DNA of 64,000 nucleotides from Streptomyces coeruleorubidus (GCF_008705135.1 NZ_CP023694.1:6677001-6741000), one strand, 5' to 3'. Counted from the stretch's first letter, positions 7,785 through 16,178 are shown. Notes: generated from the letters alone by a model not told the origin. Translations and numbers: made by a program.

Positions 7785-8227
7785 CTCACCCTCTCCTGGT
7801 TCGTGTGCCGCGCATGCACCGAGTGCAGCCGCTCGACCGACACCGCGAGGTCGGACACGTCCATGCCGAGCCATGTCCCGAGCCGTTCGGTCACCTCCCG
7901 GCGTACTGCGGCGCACTGCGCCCCGATGTCGGAGGGATAGCCGAGCTCGACGGTGATGCGCATCCGTACCTCGCCGATAACCGTCTGCTGTCCGGCGGCG
8001 GACTCGTCGCCTCCTCCGGCGGTATTCCGCTCTGGTGCCCGCCGCACGGAAGTGTTCACGCGTGGCGTCCGGTGGCCGGACGGTACGTGGCCGACCGACT
8101 CGGTGAACCGGCTCAGCACTTCGCCCGCCACCTGGGAAGCGATCTTCGCCACGACCCGGTCGGCGACGACGATCGCACCGCGCTCCCCGCGCGGGATACC
8201 CGGGCGCCGGTCGGCTTCACCGGTCAC
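7781..8227 (-). CDS. Asp23/Gls24 family envelope stress protein (second copy)
   Basis: A 148-residue member of the Asp23/Gls24 family. The diagnostic opening is GAIVVADRVVAKIASQVAGEV. After a proline- and glycine-rich linker the second half is MRITVELGYPSDIGAQCAAVRREVTERLGTWLGMDVSDLAV. The insertion of about 40 residues between the two halves is unusual for the family. Both ends overlap neighbours by four bases (ATGA), so translation is coupled through the operon. Confidence 0.85.
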   Translation of the reverse strand: MTGEADRRPGIPRGERGAIVVADRVVAKIASQVAGEVLSRFTESVGHVPSGHRTPRVNTSVRRAPERNTAGGGDESAAGQQTVIGEVRMRITVELGYPSDIGAQCAAVRREVTERLGTWLGMDVSDLAVSVERLHSVHARHTNQERVR

Positions 8228-8454
8228 TGCCGCCAGTCTCCCCGAGCCCGTCGCCGGTCATCGCGGATCCGTTCCTGCCGGTCTCGGCGGCGGACGAAGT
8301 CGCCCGGTTCGAGATCACCTTCCACCAACCGCCCGACCACGAGACCGACGACGCCCAGACCGAGCACCAGCAGGAAAGCCCAGAAGTTACCGAAATAGGC
8401 GGCGAAACCCAGCGCCATTCCCGCAATCAAGCCCACCACTGCCCTGCTCATCAC
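8224..8454 (-). CDS. Small two-helix membrane protein (DUF2273-like)
   Basis: A 76-residue protein with two adjoining hydrophobic helices (VVGLIAGMALGFAAYFGNFWAF and LLVLGLGVVGLVVGRLV) and a strongly charged C-terminus (RRRDRQERIRDDRRRARGDW). Small proteins of this type sit between Asp23 genes in many Gram-positive operons and probably help recruit Asp23 to the membrane. It overlaps the next gene by ATGA and follows the first Asp23 gene by 35 bases. Confidence 0.8.
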   Translation of the reverse strand: MMSRAVVGLIAGMALGFAAYFGNFWAFLLVLGLGVVGLVVGRLVEGDLEPGDFVRRRDRQERIRDDRRRARGDWRQ

Positions 8455-8489
8455 GCGCTCCTTAACTCAAGCGGGCTGCTCCGCCCCGG

Positions 8490-8921
8490 CTACTGGATCC
8501 GCTGCCGCTCTTCCCCTTCGTCCTCCTCGTCGGGGAGCTTCACGTCGCTGACCATGATGTTGACTTCCACGACTTCCCGGCCCGCCAGCCGTTCCACTGC
8601 AGAGATCACGTTCTCCCGCACCGCACCGGCCACGTCCGTGATCGAGACGCCGTAGTCGACGACGATCTCCAGATCGATGGCCGCCTGCAGCTCGCCGACC
8701 TCGACGCTGACCCCGCGTGTGACGGACTTGCCACTACCGGCGCCGGGCATCCTCTCCCGCACGGAGCCCATCGAGCGCGCGAATCCGCTGCCCAGGGCAT
8801 AGACGCCGCGTACGTCCCGTGCCGCCATTCCTGCGATCTTCTCCACCACCACATCGGCGATGACCGTCCGGCCGCGGGAACCGGGCGCACCACCGTGCCT
8901 TACGCCGGCGTTCTCAGTCAT
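8490..8921 (-). CDS. Asp23/Gls24 family envelope stress protein (first copy)
   Basis: A 143-residue canonical Asp23/Gls24 protein. GRTVIADVVVEKIAGMAARDVRGVYAL opens the domain and ELQAAIDLEIVVDYGVSITDVAGAVRENVISAVERLAGREVVEVNIMV closes it, followed by an acidic tail. Asp23 proteins form membrane-associated assemblies and respond to alkaline and cell-wall stress. It is the first gene of the operon. A GAGGGAGGGA ribosome-binding site precedes the ATG, with a perfect 10-bp palindrome (GGGATATCCC) between them, and a promoter-like AT-rich region lies just upstream. Confidence 0.9.
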   Translation of the reverse strand: MTENAGVRHGGAPGSRGRTVIADVVVEKIAGMAARDVRGVYALGSGFARSMGSVRERMPGAGSGKSVTRGVSVEVGELQAAIDLEIVVDYGVSITDVAGAVRENVISAVERLAGREVVEVNIMVSDVKLPDEEDEGEERQRIQ

Positions 8922-8966
8922 CGGGATATCCCTCCCTCAAGAAACCCTCAGGCACCGTTTGTTCTG

Positions 8967-8996
8967 ATTATATTTCATTAGTACCTTTTGCCCTAA
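8967..8996 (-). promoter_or_regulatory. Probable promoter of the Gls24-AmaP operon
   Basis: On the minus strand a perfect TATAAT (8972-8967) lies 45 bases upstream of the first Asp23 ATG, with a weak TTAGGG -35 element 18 bases further up. The stretch is conspicuously A+T rich for this genome. The -10 is convincing; the -35 is poor, which may mean activator dependence. Confidence 0.5.
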
Positions 8997-9122
8997 GTGT
9001 AGATCGTGACGGATGGCCCAACACGTGGCCCGAGCGTCCCCACCCGGGGACCTCGCGGACACTCCGGGTGCAGTGCGGCAGGAAGAGAACCGCGGCCATG
9101 GAAGAGAGAGGGTGAGAAGCCG

Positions 9123-9887
9123 GTGATCGAGGCGTGGACGCCGCCAGTACGGCACCAGCTCGACCTGGGCCGACTGCTCCCGCTCGGCGGGCCCGACGAC
9201 GGGACATGGATCACCGAGCAAGCAGCCGTCCGGGCCCTCGGGCGGGCGGCCGCTGAGATTCCCGGTGTCCGGGTGGAGACCTTGCGCATTGGGTCGGCAC
9301 CGTTCGAGCCCGTGTCCGAGCCGGCCGTCCGTCCGCCGGCCAGCGCGCTACCGCCCGGCCCGCTCAGGATGGAGGCAGCCTTCACGGCCTCCCTCAGGCA
9401 GCCACTGCCTCACACCGCCGAACAGCTGAGGAACGCACTGCTCAACGCGGCCACTGAAAGGCTCGGCCTGGCCGTCGGGACGACCGACTTGCGTGTCACG
9501 GATCTCCATGAAGGCCCGGAGACAGCCATCAGGTCGCCGACCGCAAGGAGGACCATGAAGCCCCAGCCGGAAGCCGCAGCCGGGCGAAACTCGCCTCCGG
9601 CGACCGGAACAGGACCCACGCCAGGCCTCACCGGGAAACTGGCCGACGTCGCGGCGGCCGTTCCGGGAGTCGCCCGCCTCACAGACGTGCTGGGAAGCCG
9701 CCCGATCAGGGTGAAGCACGATGTTGATCCGCCCAGCCGCCACATCGAGGTCCAGCTCGCGGTCGCCCCCGGACACCATCCACTGGAAGTCGCTCGCGCC
9801 GTCCGGGTCGCCGTAGCCGACGCAGCCACCACTGACACGCCGGGCCCGGTCACCGCCGCCGTCCTCATCACCGAGACCGCGGCATAA
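9123..9887 (+). CDS. Two-domain Asp23/Gls24-like protein, divergent from the Gls24 operon
   Basis: A 254-residue protein transcribed away from the Gls24 operon. Two similar regions can be seen. One begins ITEQAAVRALGRAAAEIPGVRV and ends with LRNALLNAATERLGLAVGTTDLRVTDL. The other begins TGKLADVAAAVPGVARLTDVLG and ends with VQLAVAPGHHPLEVARAVRVAVADAA. Both carry the Asp23-like pattern of a leading helix ending in PGV, then strands and a long helix; I infer a tandem Asp23-like protein. There is no membrane segment. The GTG at 9123 is chosen because similarity starts there and a purine-rich GAGAGAGGG precedes it; a longer frame from 9006 is also open. Confidence 0.72.
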   Translation: MIEAWTPPVRHQLDLGRLLPLGGPDDGTWITEQAAVRALGRAAAEIPGVRVETLRIGSAPFEPVSEPAVRPPASALPPGPLRMEAAFTASLRQPLPHTAEQLRNALLNAATERLGLAVGTTDLRVTDLHEGPETAIRSPTARRTMKPQPEAAAGRNSPPATGTGPTPGLTGKLADVAAAVPGVARLTDVLGSRPIRVKHDVDPPSRHIEVQLAVAPGHHPLEVARAVRVAVADAATTDTPGPVTAAVLITETAA

Positions 9888-10241
9888 CCAGCCAGGCGTC
9901 AGGTTGCTCAAGAGAACTATGGAGCATGGCCCCCGTCTGAATCGTCAACGTGATGGTTCCGCGTCAGGAGCGGACTACCTGCAAGCAGGGCTGTCCCACA
10001 GGCCAGAGCTGGTCCACAGCTGGTCCACACGCACTGATCAACAACGCGACACAGCCGGATCAAGGTGAGACAGACCCCATGCAGAAGGGGTGCCCCTCAC
10101 TCGATCTCCTGAGCACGCGCCCTCGGGCCGTCCCTGGGCCGTGCAAGGCCGATCAACGATGACAGAGAGCACTCACGGGTGACCACCCCCACCCCGCTCC
10201 GGCCTGGGCTCCCGCAGTTGATCTGCCACACTGGATGGGTT
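9888..10241. other. Non-coding right edge of the accessory segment
   Basis: No supportable gene. It contains an 11-bp tandem repeat (AGCTGGTCCAC, twice, at 10007-10028), the right copy of the 32-bp direct repeat, and the upstream region of rlmN. Confidence 0.55.
10178..10209. repeat. Right copy of the 32-bp direct repeat
   Basis: Same orientation and 31 of 32 bases identical to 2212-2243. It ends 32 bases before the rlmN start codon, so the left copy may be a duplicated piece of the rlmN upstream region, or both may be attachment half-sites of a former insertion. Confidence 0.75.
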
Positions 10242-11348
10242 ATGCCTGCACCCGGAGAACTCACTTTCGTCGCCCCCCGCGGAGCCAAGAAGCCGCCGCG
10301 GCATCTCGCCGACCTCACTCCTGCCGAGCGCAAGGAGGCCGTGGTCGCTGTCGGGGAGAAGCCGTTTCGTGCCAAGCAGCTCTCGCAGCACTACTTCGCG
10401 CGGTACGCGCACGATCCGGAGCAGTGGACCGATATTCCGGCCGGCTCGCGCGGCCGGCTCCAGGAGGCGTTGCTCCCCGAGCTGATGACCGTCGTGCGGC
10501 ACCTGTCGACCGACCAGGGCACCACGCGCAAGACGCTGTGGCGGCTGTTCGACGGGACGCTCGTCGAGTCCGTGCTGATGCGCTACCCGGACCGGGTGAC
10601 CATGTGCATCAGCTCGCAGGCCGGGTGCGGGATGAACTGCCCGTTCTGTGCGACCGGGCAGGCGGGGCTCGACCGGAATCTGTCCACCGCCGAGATCGTG
10701 CACCAGATCGTGGACGGTATGCGGGCGCTCAGGGACGGTGACGTGCCGGGCGGGCCGGCGCGGCTCAGCAACATCGTGTTCATGGGCATGGGCGAGCCGC
10801 TCGCCAACTACAACCGGGTCCTCGGCTCCATCCGGCGGCTCACCGACCCCGAGCCCGACGGGCTGGGGCTGTCGCAGCGCGGGATCACCGTCTCGACGGT
10901 CGGTCTCGTCCCGGCCATCCACCGGTTCGCCGACGAGGGCCTCAAGTGCCGCCTCGCGATCTCGCTGCACGCCCCCGACGACGAGCTGCGCGACACCCTC
11001 GTGCCCGTGAACACGCGGTGGAAGGTCCGGGAGGTGCTGGACGCCGGCTTCGAGTACAGCGCCAAGTCCGGACGCCGGCTGTCCATCGAGTACGCGCTGA
11101 TCCGGGACATCAACGATCAGGCCTGGCGCGGTGACCGGCTCGGGCGGATGCTCAAGGGCAGGCCCGTGCACGTGAACCTGATCCCGCTCAATCCGACGCC
11201 CGGGTCGAAGTGGACGGCTTCCCGGCCGGAGGACGAGAAGGCGTTCGTGGAGGCCATCGCCGCGCACGGTGTGCCGGTGACGATCCGGGACACCCGTGGT
11301 CAGGAGATCGACGGGGCGTGTGGTCAGCTCGCGGCGACCGAACGGTAG
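10242..11348 (+). CDS. rlmN: Dual-specificity 23S rRNA/tRNA adenine C2-methyltransferase RlmN
   Basis: A 368-residue radical-SAM enzyme that methylates A2503 of 23S rRNA and A37 of some tRNAs. The radical-SAM cluster motif CGMNCPFC (cysteines 129, 133 and 136) is followed by the family sequences NIVFMGMGEPLANYN, GITVSTVGLVPAI and LAISLHAPDDELRD. A second cysteine near the C-terminus (DGACGQLA) provides the methyl-carrying residue. Length and motif order are normal. The ATG at 10242 is preferred because the homologous region MPAPGELTFVAPRGAKK starts there; an earlier GTG falls inside the direct repeat. It marks the return to conserved core genome. Confidence 0.95.
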   Translation: MPAPGELTFVAPRGAKKPPRHLADLTPAERKEAVVAVGEKPFRAKQLSQHYFARYAHDPEQWTDIPAGSRGRLQEALLPELMTVVRHLSTDQGTTRKTLWRLFDGTLVESVLMRYPDRVTMCISSQAGCGMNCPFCATGQAGLDRNLSTAEIVHQIVDGMRALRDGDVPGGPARLSNIVFMGMGEPLANYNRVLGSIRRLTDPEPDGLGLSQRGITVSTVGLVPAIHRFADEGLKCRLAISLHAPDDELRDTLVPVNTRWKVREVLDAGFEYSAKSGRRLSIEYALIRDINDQAWRGDRLGRMLKGRPVHVNLIPLNPTPGSKWTASRPEDEKAFVEAIAAHGVPVTIRDTRGQEIDGACGQLAATER

Positions 11349-11393
11349 TCTGACCGGCGTAGGCACAACCGTATTTTCCGACACCTTCATATT

Positions 11394-11483
11394 CCGACAG
11401 GGGAGCGCCACAGCGCTGAGAGTGCGGCACACGGCCGCAGACCCTCCGAACCTGGCCCAGGTCATTCTGGGTAGGGAGATCGG
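11394..11483 (+). promoter_or_regulatory. TPP (THI-element) riboswitch
   Basis: The segment carries all hallmarks of a thiamine pyrophosphate riboswitch: ACAGGGGAG at the 5' side, the CTGAGA core, a P3-type hairpin (GTGCGG/CCGCAG), ACCCTCCGAACCTGG, and the closing GGGTAGGGAGATCGG. CCGA at the 5' end pairs with TCGG at the 3' end to close P1. It precedes the thiamine transporter genes, so high TPP should lower their expression. A possible promoter (TCTGAC, 17 bases, TATTTT) lies just upstream at 11349-11377. Confidence 0.96.
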
Positions 11484-11502
11484 TCATCACTCGAGCTGTT
11501 GC

Positions 11503-11538
11503 GCCCTGCCCGGGAATCCCAGGGATCCCGGGCAGGGC
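11503..11538 (+). terminator. Riboswitch expression-platform hairpin
   Basis: A perfect 13-bp stem (GCCCTGCCCGGGA with TCCCGGGCAGGGC) around a 10-base loop, 20 bases after the TPP aptamer and 34 bases before the thiB start codon. It may act as a riboswitch-controlled terminator; the following CGCGTCTTCTCC is only a weak U-rich tract. An alternative is that the switch works by hiding the AGGAGG ribosome-binding site further down. Confidence 0.6.
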
Positions 11539-11571
11539 CGCGTCTTCTCCTGGTCCTCCAGGAGGAATCCA

Positions 11572-12657
11572 GTGAGCAACAACATCAAGCGGCTGACGGC
11601 GGTGGCCGTCGGGTTCGGCATGGCCGGCACGCTCGCCGCGTGCGGGTCGTCCGACGGCGGCCAGGGGTCCGGCGACTCCAAGACCGTGACCCTCGTCAGC
11701 CACAACTCGTGGGCCGCCTCGAAGGGCGTCATCGCGGCGTTCGAGAAGCAGTCCGGCTACAAGGTGAACGTCCTCGAGGACGGCGACGCCGGGCAGGCCG
11801 TGAACAAGGCCATCCTGACCAAGGACAACCCGCAGGGCGACGTCTTCTTCGGCGTCGACAACACGCTGCTGTCCCGCGCCCTCGACAACGGCCTGTTCCA
11901 GCCGTACGAGGCGAAGGGCTCGGACCGGATCGCGCCGGAGTACCGGGCCGACCAGGACAAGCACCGGGTCACGCCCGTCGACACCGGCGACATCTGCGTC
12001 AACTACGACAAGAAGTACTTCGCCGACCACAAGATCGACCCGCCGCGCAGCTTCGACGACCTGGTCAAGCCCCAGTACAAGAACCTCCTCGTCACCGAGA
12101 ACGCCTCCACCTCCTCGCCCGGCCTGGGCTTCCTGCTCGGCACCGCCGCTAAGTACGGCGACGGGGGCTGGGAGGGGTACTGGAAGAAGCTCAAGGCCAA
12201 CGGCGTGAAGGTCGTCGACGGCTGGGAGCAGGCCTACAACGAGGAGTTCTCCGGCTCGGCCGGCGGGAAGAAGGCCAAGGGGGACCGGCCGCTCGTCGTG
12301 TCGTACGCCTCCTCGCCGCCCGTCGAGGTCGTCTACACCGACCCGAAGCCCGCCGCGGCGCCGACCGGGGTCGCGCAGGGCACCTGCTTCCGGCAGGTCG
12401 AGTACGCCGGGCTGCTGAGCAACGCGAAGAACACCAAGGGCGGCAAGGCGTTCCTCGACTTCCTGATCAGCGAGCGGTTCCAGGAGGACATGCCGCTCAA
12501 CATGTACGTGTACCCGGTGCGCGAGGGCGCCCAGGTGCCGCCGGAGTTCGTGAAGTACGGGCCGCAGGCGAAGGACCCGGAGACCATGGACCCGGCGAAG
12601 ATCGCCGACCGCCGTGACCAGTGGGTCAAGTCGTGGACTTCGCTCGTACTGAAGTAA
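11572..12657 (+). CDS. thiB: Thiamine ABC transporter substrate-binding lipoprotein
   Basis: A 361-residue extracellular lipoprotein that captures thiamine or TPP for import. The lipobox LAAC places the acylated cysteine at residue 24. The mature part matches the ThiB/iron-transport periplasmic-binding fold (TVTLVSHNSWAASKGVIAAFEKQSGYKV, then VFFGVDNTLLSRAL and RPLVVSYASSPPVEVVY). The GTG start at 11572 follows CCAGGAGGAA. The TPP riboswitch immediately upstream makes the thiamine assignment much stronger than sequence alone. The 3' end overlaps the permease gene, so the three genes form one operon. Confidence 0.92.
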   Translation: MSNNIKRLTAVAVGFGMAGTLAACGSSDGGQGSGDSKTVTLVSHNSWAASKGVIAAFEKQSGYKVNVLEDGDAGQAVNKAILTKDNPQGDVFFGVDNTLLSRALDNGLFQPYEAKGSDRIAPEYRADQDKHRVTPVDTGDICVNYDKKYFADHKIDPPRSFDDLVKPQYKNLLVTENASTSSPGLGFLLGTAAKYGDGGWEGYWKKLKANGVKVVDGWEQAYNEEFSGSAGGKKAKGDRPLVVSYASSPPVEVVYTDPKPAAAPTGVAQGTCFRQVEYAGLLSNAKNTKGGKAFLDFLISERFQEDMPLNMYVYPVREGAQVPPEFVKYGPQAKDPETMDPAKIADRRDQWVKSWTSLVLK

Positions 12658-14321
12658 CGGGACCAACCGGAGCAGCCGTCCGCAGGGACCGGCGCGGGAG
12701 CGCGGCGCGGCTCGGGCTCATGGCCGTGCCCGTCGCGTTCTTCGCGGTCTTCTTCGCCTACCCCGTCGCCGCGATCGTCGCGCGCGGTCTGGAGGTCGAC
12801 GGGGTCTGGCAGTTCGGGCGGATCGGGGAGGTGCTGGCGCAGTCCGACGTCCGGCACGTCCTGTGGTTCACCACCTGGCAGGCGATCGTCTCGACGGTGC
12901 TCACCCTGCTGATCGCGCTGCCCGGCGCGTATGTCTTCGCGCGCTTCGACTTCCGCGGCAAGCAGGTCCTGCGGGCGGTCGTGACCGTGCCGTTCGTGCT
13001 GCCGACGGTCGTCGTCGGTACGGCGTTCCTGGCGCTGGTCGGGCGGGGCGGGCTGCTGGACGAGCTGTGGGGGCTGCGGCTGGACACCACCGTGTGGGCG
13101 ATCCTGCTCGCGCACGTCTTCTTCAACTACGCGGTCGTCGTACGGACCGTCGGCGGGCTCTGGGCGCAGCTCGACCCGCGGCAGGAGGAGGCCGCGCGGA
13201 TGCTCGGGGCGTCGCCGCTGAGGGCCTGGCGGAAGGTCACACTGCCCGCGCTCGCGCCCGCCGTGGCCGCCGCCGCGCTCATGGTCTTCCTGTTCACCTT
13301 CACCTCCTTCGGTGTCGTCCAGATCCTCGGCGGGCCCACCTTCTCGACCCTGGAGGTGGAGATCTACCGGCAGACGTCGGAGATCTTCGACCTGTCCACG
13401 GCGGCCGTGCTGACGTTGATCCAGTTCGTCGCGGTGGGCGCGATCCTCGCCCTGCACGCCTGGACCGTACGGCGGCGGGAGACCGCGCTGCGGCTGGTGG
13501 ACCCGTCCGTGACCGCGCGCCGGCCGCGCGGCACCGGGCAGTGGGCGCTGCTGGGCGGGGTGCTCGTCACCGTCGTCGTGCTGCTCCTGCTGCCGCTCGC
13601 GGTGCTGGTGGAGCGGTCCCTGGACGCGCCCGGCTTCGGCTACTACCGGGCCCTGACCAGGGACGACGGCGGCGTGTTCCTGGTGGCGCCGATCGAGGCG
13701 ATCGGCAACTCCCTGTCGTACGCCGTCGCCGCCACCCTCATCGCCGTGGTGATCGGCGGCCTCGCCTCCGTCGCGCTCACCCGCCGGGACGCCGGGCGGT
13801 TCGTGCGCGGCTTCGACGCGCTGCTGATGCTGCCGCTCGGGGTGTCCGCGGTGACCGTGGGCTTCGGTTTCCTGATCGCTCTGGACGAGCCGCCGCTGGA
13901 TCTGAGGTCGTCATGGATCCTGGTGCCGCTCGCGCAGGCGCTGGTCGGTGTGCCGTTCGTCGTGCGGACGATGCTGCCCGTGCTGCGGGCGGTGGACGTG
14001 CGGCTGCGCGAGGCGGCCTCGGTGCTGGGGGCCTCGCCCTGGCGGGTGTGGCGTGAGGTGGACCTGCCGATGGTGCGGCGGGCGCTGCTGATCGCGGCCG
14101 GGTTCGCCTTCGCGGTGTCGCTCGGGGAGTTCGGGGCGACGGTGTTCATCGCGCGGCCCGACAACCCGACGCTGCCGGTGGCCGTGGCGCGGCTGCTGGG
14201 GCGGCCCGGGGAGCTCAACTACGGTCAGGCGATGGCCCTTTCGACGATTCTGATGGTGGTGTGCGCCGTGGCCCTGCTGGTGCTGGAGAGGCTTCGCACC
14301 GACCGGACCGGGGAGTTCTGA
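12633..14321 (+). CDS. thiP: Thiamine ABC transporter permease (fused two-domain)
   Basis: A 562-residue membrane protein made of two homologous permease halves, as in ThiP and related Fe3+-type permeases. Each half carries an EAA loop that contacts the ATPase: EEAARMLGASPLRAWRKVTLP in the first half and REAASVLGASPWRVWREVDLP in the second. About twelve hydrophobic segments are present. Two GTG starts are possible (12621 and 12633); both overlap the end of thiB, and I take the second because hydrophobic similarity begins after it. The stop overlaps the ATPase start by one base. Confidence 0.9.
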   Translation: MDFARTEVTGPTGAAVRRDRRGSAARLGLMAVPVAFFAVFFAYPVAAIVARGLEVDGVWQFGRIGEVLAQSDVRHVLWFTTWQAIVSTVLTLLIALPGAYVFARFDFRGKQVLRAVVTVPFVLPTVVVGTAFLALVGRGGLLDELWGLRLDTTVWAILLAHVFFNYAVVVRTVGGLWAQLDPRQEEAARMLGASPLRAWRKVTLPALAPAVAAAALMVFLFTFTSFGVVQILGGPTFSTLEVEIYRQTSEIFDLSTAAVLTLIQFVAVGAILALHAWTVRRRETALRLVDPSVTARRPRGTGQWALLGGVLVTVVVLLLLPLAVLVERSLDAPGFGYYRALTRDDGGVFLVAPIEAIGNSLSYAVAATLIAVVIGGLASVALTRRDAGRFVRGFDALLMLPLGVSAVTVGFGFLIALDEPPLDLRSSWILVPLAQALVGVPFVVRTMLPVLRAVDVRLREAASVLGASPWRVWREVDLPMVRRALLIAAGFAFAVSLGEFGATVFIARPDNPTLPVAVARLLGRPGELNYGQAMALSTILMVVCAVALLVLERLRTDRTGEF

Positions 14322-15340
14322 TGCTGCTGGCTCTGGAAGGCGCGACGGTCCGTTTCGGCGGGCGTGCCGTGCTGGACGCCGTCGATCTGGAGGTCGCCGA
14401 GCACGAGGTCGTGTGCGTGCTCGGGCCCAGTGGCAGCGGCAAGTCGACGCTGCTGCGGGCGGTGGCGGGGCTGCAACCGCTCGACTCCGGGCGGGTGTCG
14501 CTCGACGGGCGCGACCAGGCGGGCGTGCCCGCGCACCGACGCGGAGTCGGGCTGATGTTCCAGGACCATCAGCTGTTCCCGCAGCGGGACGTGGGCGGCA
14601 ACGTCGCCTTCGGACTGCGTATGCACGGGGCGTCGAAGCGGCAACAGGCCGAGCGCGTACAGGAGTTGCTGGACCTGGTCGGCCTGCCGGGCGCGTCCCG
14701 CCGGGCCGTCGCGGCGCTGTCCGGCGGGGAGCAGCAGCGGGTGGCGCTGGCCCGGGCCCTGGCGCCGAGCCCCCGGCTGCTGATGCTGGACGAGCCTCTG
14801 GGGCAGCTCGACCGGTCGCTCAGGGAGCGCCTGGTCGTCGAACTTAAGGAACTCTTCGGCCGGTTGGGCACGACCGTGCTCGCCGTGACGCACGACCAGG
14901 GGGAGGCCTTCGCGCTGGCCGACCGGGTCGTGGTGATGCGGGACGGGCGGATCGCCCAGTCCGGTACGCCTCTTGAGGTGTGGCAGCGGCCGGCCGACGC
15001 GTTCGTGGCCCGCTTCCTCGGCTTCGAGAACGTCGTCGAGGCGACGGTCGGCGCGGAGGCCGCGGACACGCCGTGGGGCAAGGTGCCGGTGCCGGAGGAC
15101 GCCCCGCAGGGCACGCGGACCCTGCTCGTGCGGCCCGCCGGTGTGCGCCTGGTGCCCGCCGGCACGGGCCTGCGCTGCACGGTGACCGCGCGCACCTTCA
15201 AGGGCACCCATGTCGCCGTCCACCTCCAGCCGGAGGACGCCCCGCGCCTGGAGGCGGCGTGCGCGCTGCGGGCGGCACCGGAGACCGGGGACGAGGTCGG
15301 GGTGGAGTTCGACGCGGGAGAAATCGTGGTGCTCGACTGA
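14321..15340 (+). CDS. thiQ: Thiamine ABC transporter ATP-binding protein
   Basis: A 339-residue ABC ATPase that powers the ThiBP importer. Walker A is GPSGSGKST (residues 35-43), the signature LSGGEQQRVALARAL is at about 133, Walker B LLMLDEPLG at about 154, and the H-loop VTHDQ at about 188. The C-terminal 100 residues form a TOBE-like regulatory domain, common in Fe3+/polyamine-type importers. The ATG at 14321 overlaps the thiP stop (TGATG). It is the last gene under the TPP riboswitch. Confidence 0.9.
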   Translation: MLLALEGATVRFGGRAVLDAVDLEVAEHEVVCVLGPSGSGKSTLLRAVAGLQPLDSGRVSLDGRDQAGVPAHRRGVGLMFQDHQLFPQRDVGGNVAFGLRMHGASKRQQAERVQELLDLVGLPGASRRAVAALSGGEQQRVALARALAPSPRLLMLDEPLGQLDRSLRERLVVELKELFGRLGTTVLAVTHDQGEAFALADRVVVMRDGRIAQSGTPLEVWQRPADAFVARFLGFENVVEATVGAEAADTPWGKVPVPEDAPQGTRTLLVRPAGVRLVPAGTGLRCTVTARTFKGTHVAVHLQPEDAPRLEAACALRAAPETGDEVGVEFDAGEIVVLD

Positions 15341-15365
15341 TCGGCTGCCGCCTAGGGTGCGGGGC

Positions 15366-16163
15366 ATGACGTTACTCGCACACGAACGCTACTGCGACGA
15401 AATCGCCCACCAGGTCGCTCTGTTGAGGTCCGTGGTGATGTCCGGCGCCGATCTGTCCGGCACCGTGCCGACGTGCCCGGACTGGTCGCTGGAGGACCTG
15501 GTCAGGCACACGGGCGGCGCCCTGCGCTGGGTGGAGTTCATCGTGCGGACCCGGGCCGAGGAGGAGGTGCCCGAGGAGCGGGTGCCGGGCCTCGCCGGAC
15601 CCGGGCGCCGGGGTGACGCCGCCGTACTGGACGCATGGCTGGCGGAGAGCGGCGAGCAGGTCGTCGCAGCGCTGCGGGAGGCCGGGCCGGACACCAAGGT
15701 GTGGAGCTGGGCGGGGATCCTCAACTCCGGGTTCTGGGCCCGCCGGATGACGCACGAGATCACCGTGCACCGCGCGGACGCCACGCTCGCCGCCGGACTG
15801 CCCTACGAGGTCGCGCCCGACGTGGCAGCCGACGCGATCGACGAATGGCTCCAGATCGTCGAGTTCGTCCAGCGGACGGCACCGCACGACGCGGCGCGGG
15901 AACTGCGTGGTCCGGGCCGCAGCATCCACCTGCACGCCACCGACACCGGGCCGCATCTGAACGCCGAGTGGCTCATCGAGCTCACCGAGGACGGTGTCGC
16001 CTGGCGCCGCGGCCACGAGAAGGCCACCGTCGCCCTGCGCGGTCCGCTCACCCCCGTCCTGCTCGCCTTCTACCGTCGGCTGCCGCTGGACGCCCCTGAG
16101 GTGGAGGTGCTGGGCGAGCGGGAACTGCTGGAGTTCTGGCTGGAGCGGGCGACCTTCGGCTAG
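15366..16163 (+). CDS. Maleylpyruvate isomerase-family mycothiol-dependent enzyme
   Basis: A 265-residue protein of the DinB-like four-helix family that includes mycothiol-dependent maleylpyruvate isomerase. The N-terminal domain has the typical LRSVVMSGADLSGTVPTCPDWSLEDLVRHTGG, and the conserved metal-ligand region includes ARRMTHEITVHRAD. The C-terminal domain (PLTPVLLAFYRRLPLDAPEVEVLGE) is the usual small extra domain. The histidines that would bind metal (HTGG, HEITVHR) are present. Its substrate is unknown and its place after thiQ, 25 bases on, may be incidental. Confidence 0.85.
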   Translation: MTLLAHERYCDEIAHQVALLRSVVMSGADLSGTVPTCPDWSLEDLVRHTGGALRWVEFIVRTRAEEEVPEERVPGLAGPGRRGDAAVLDAWLAESGEQVVAALREAGPDTKVWSWAGILNSGFWARRMTHEITVHRADATLAAGLPYEVAPDVAADAIDEWLQIVEFVQRTAPHDAARELRGPGRSIHLHATDTGPHLNAEWLIELTEDGVAWRRGHEKATVALRGPLTPVLLAFYRRLPLDAPEVEVLGERELLEFWLERATFG

Positions 16164-16178
16164 GGCGGGAACAGGCGA

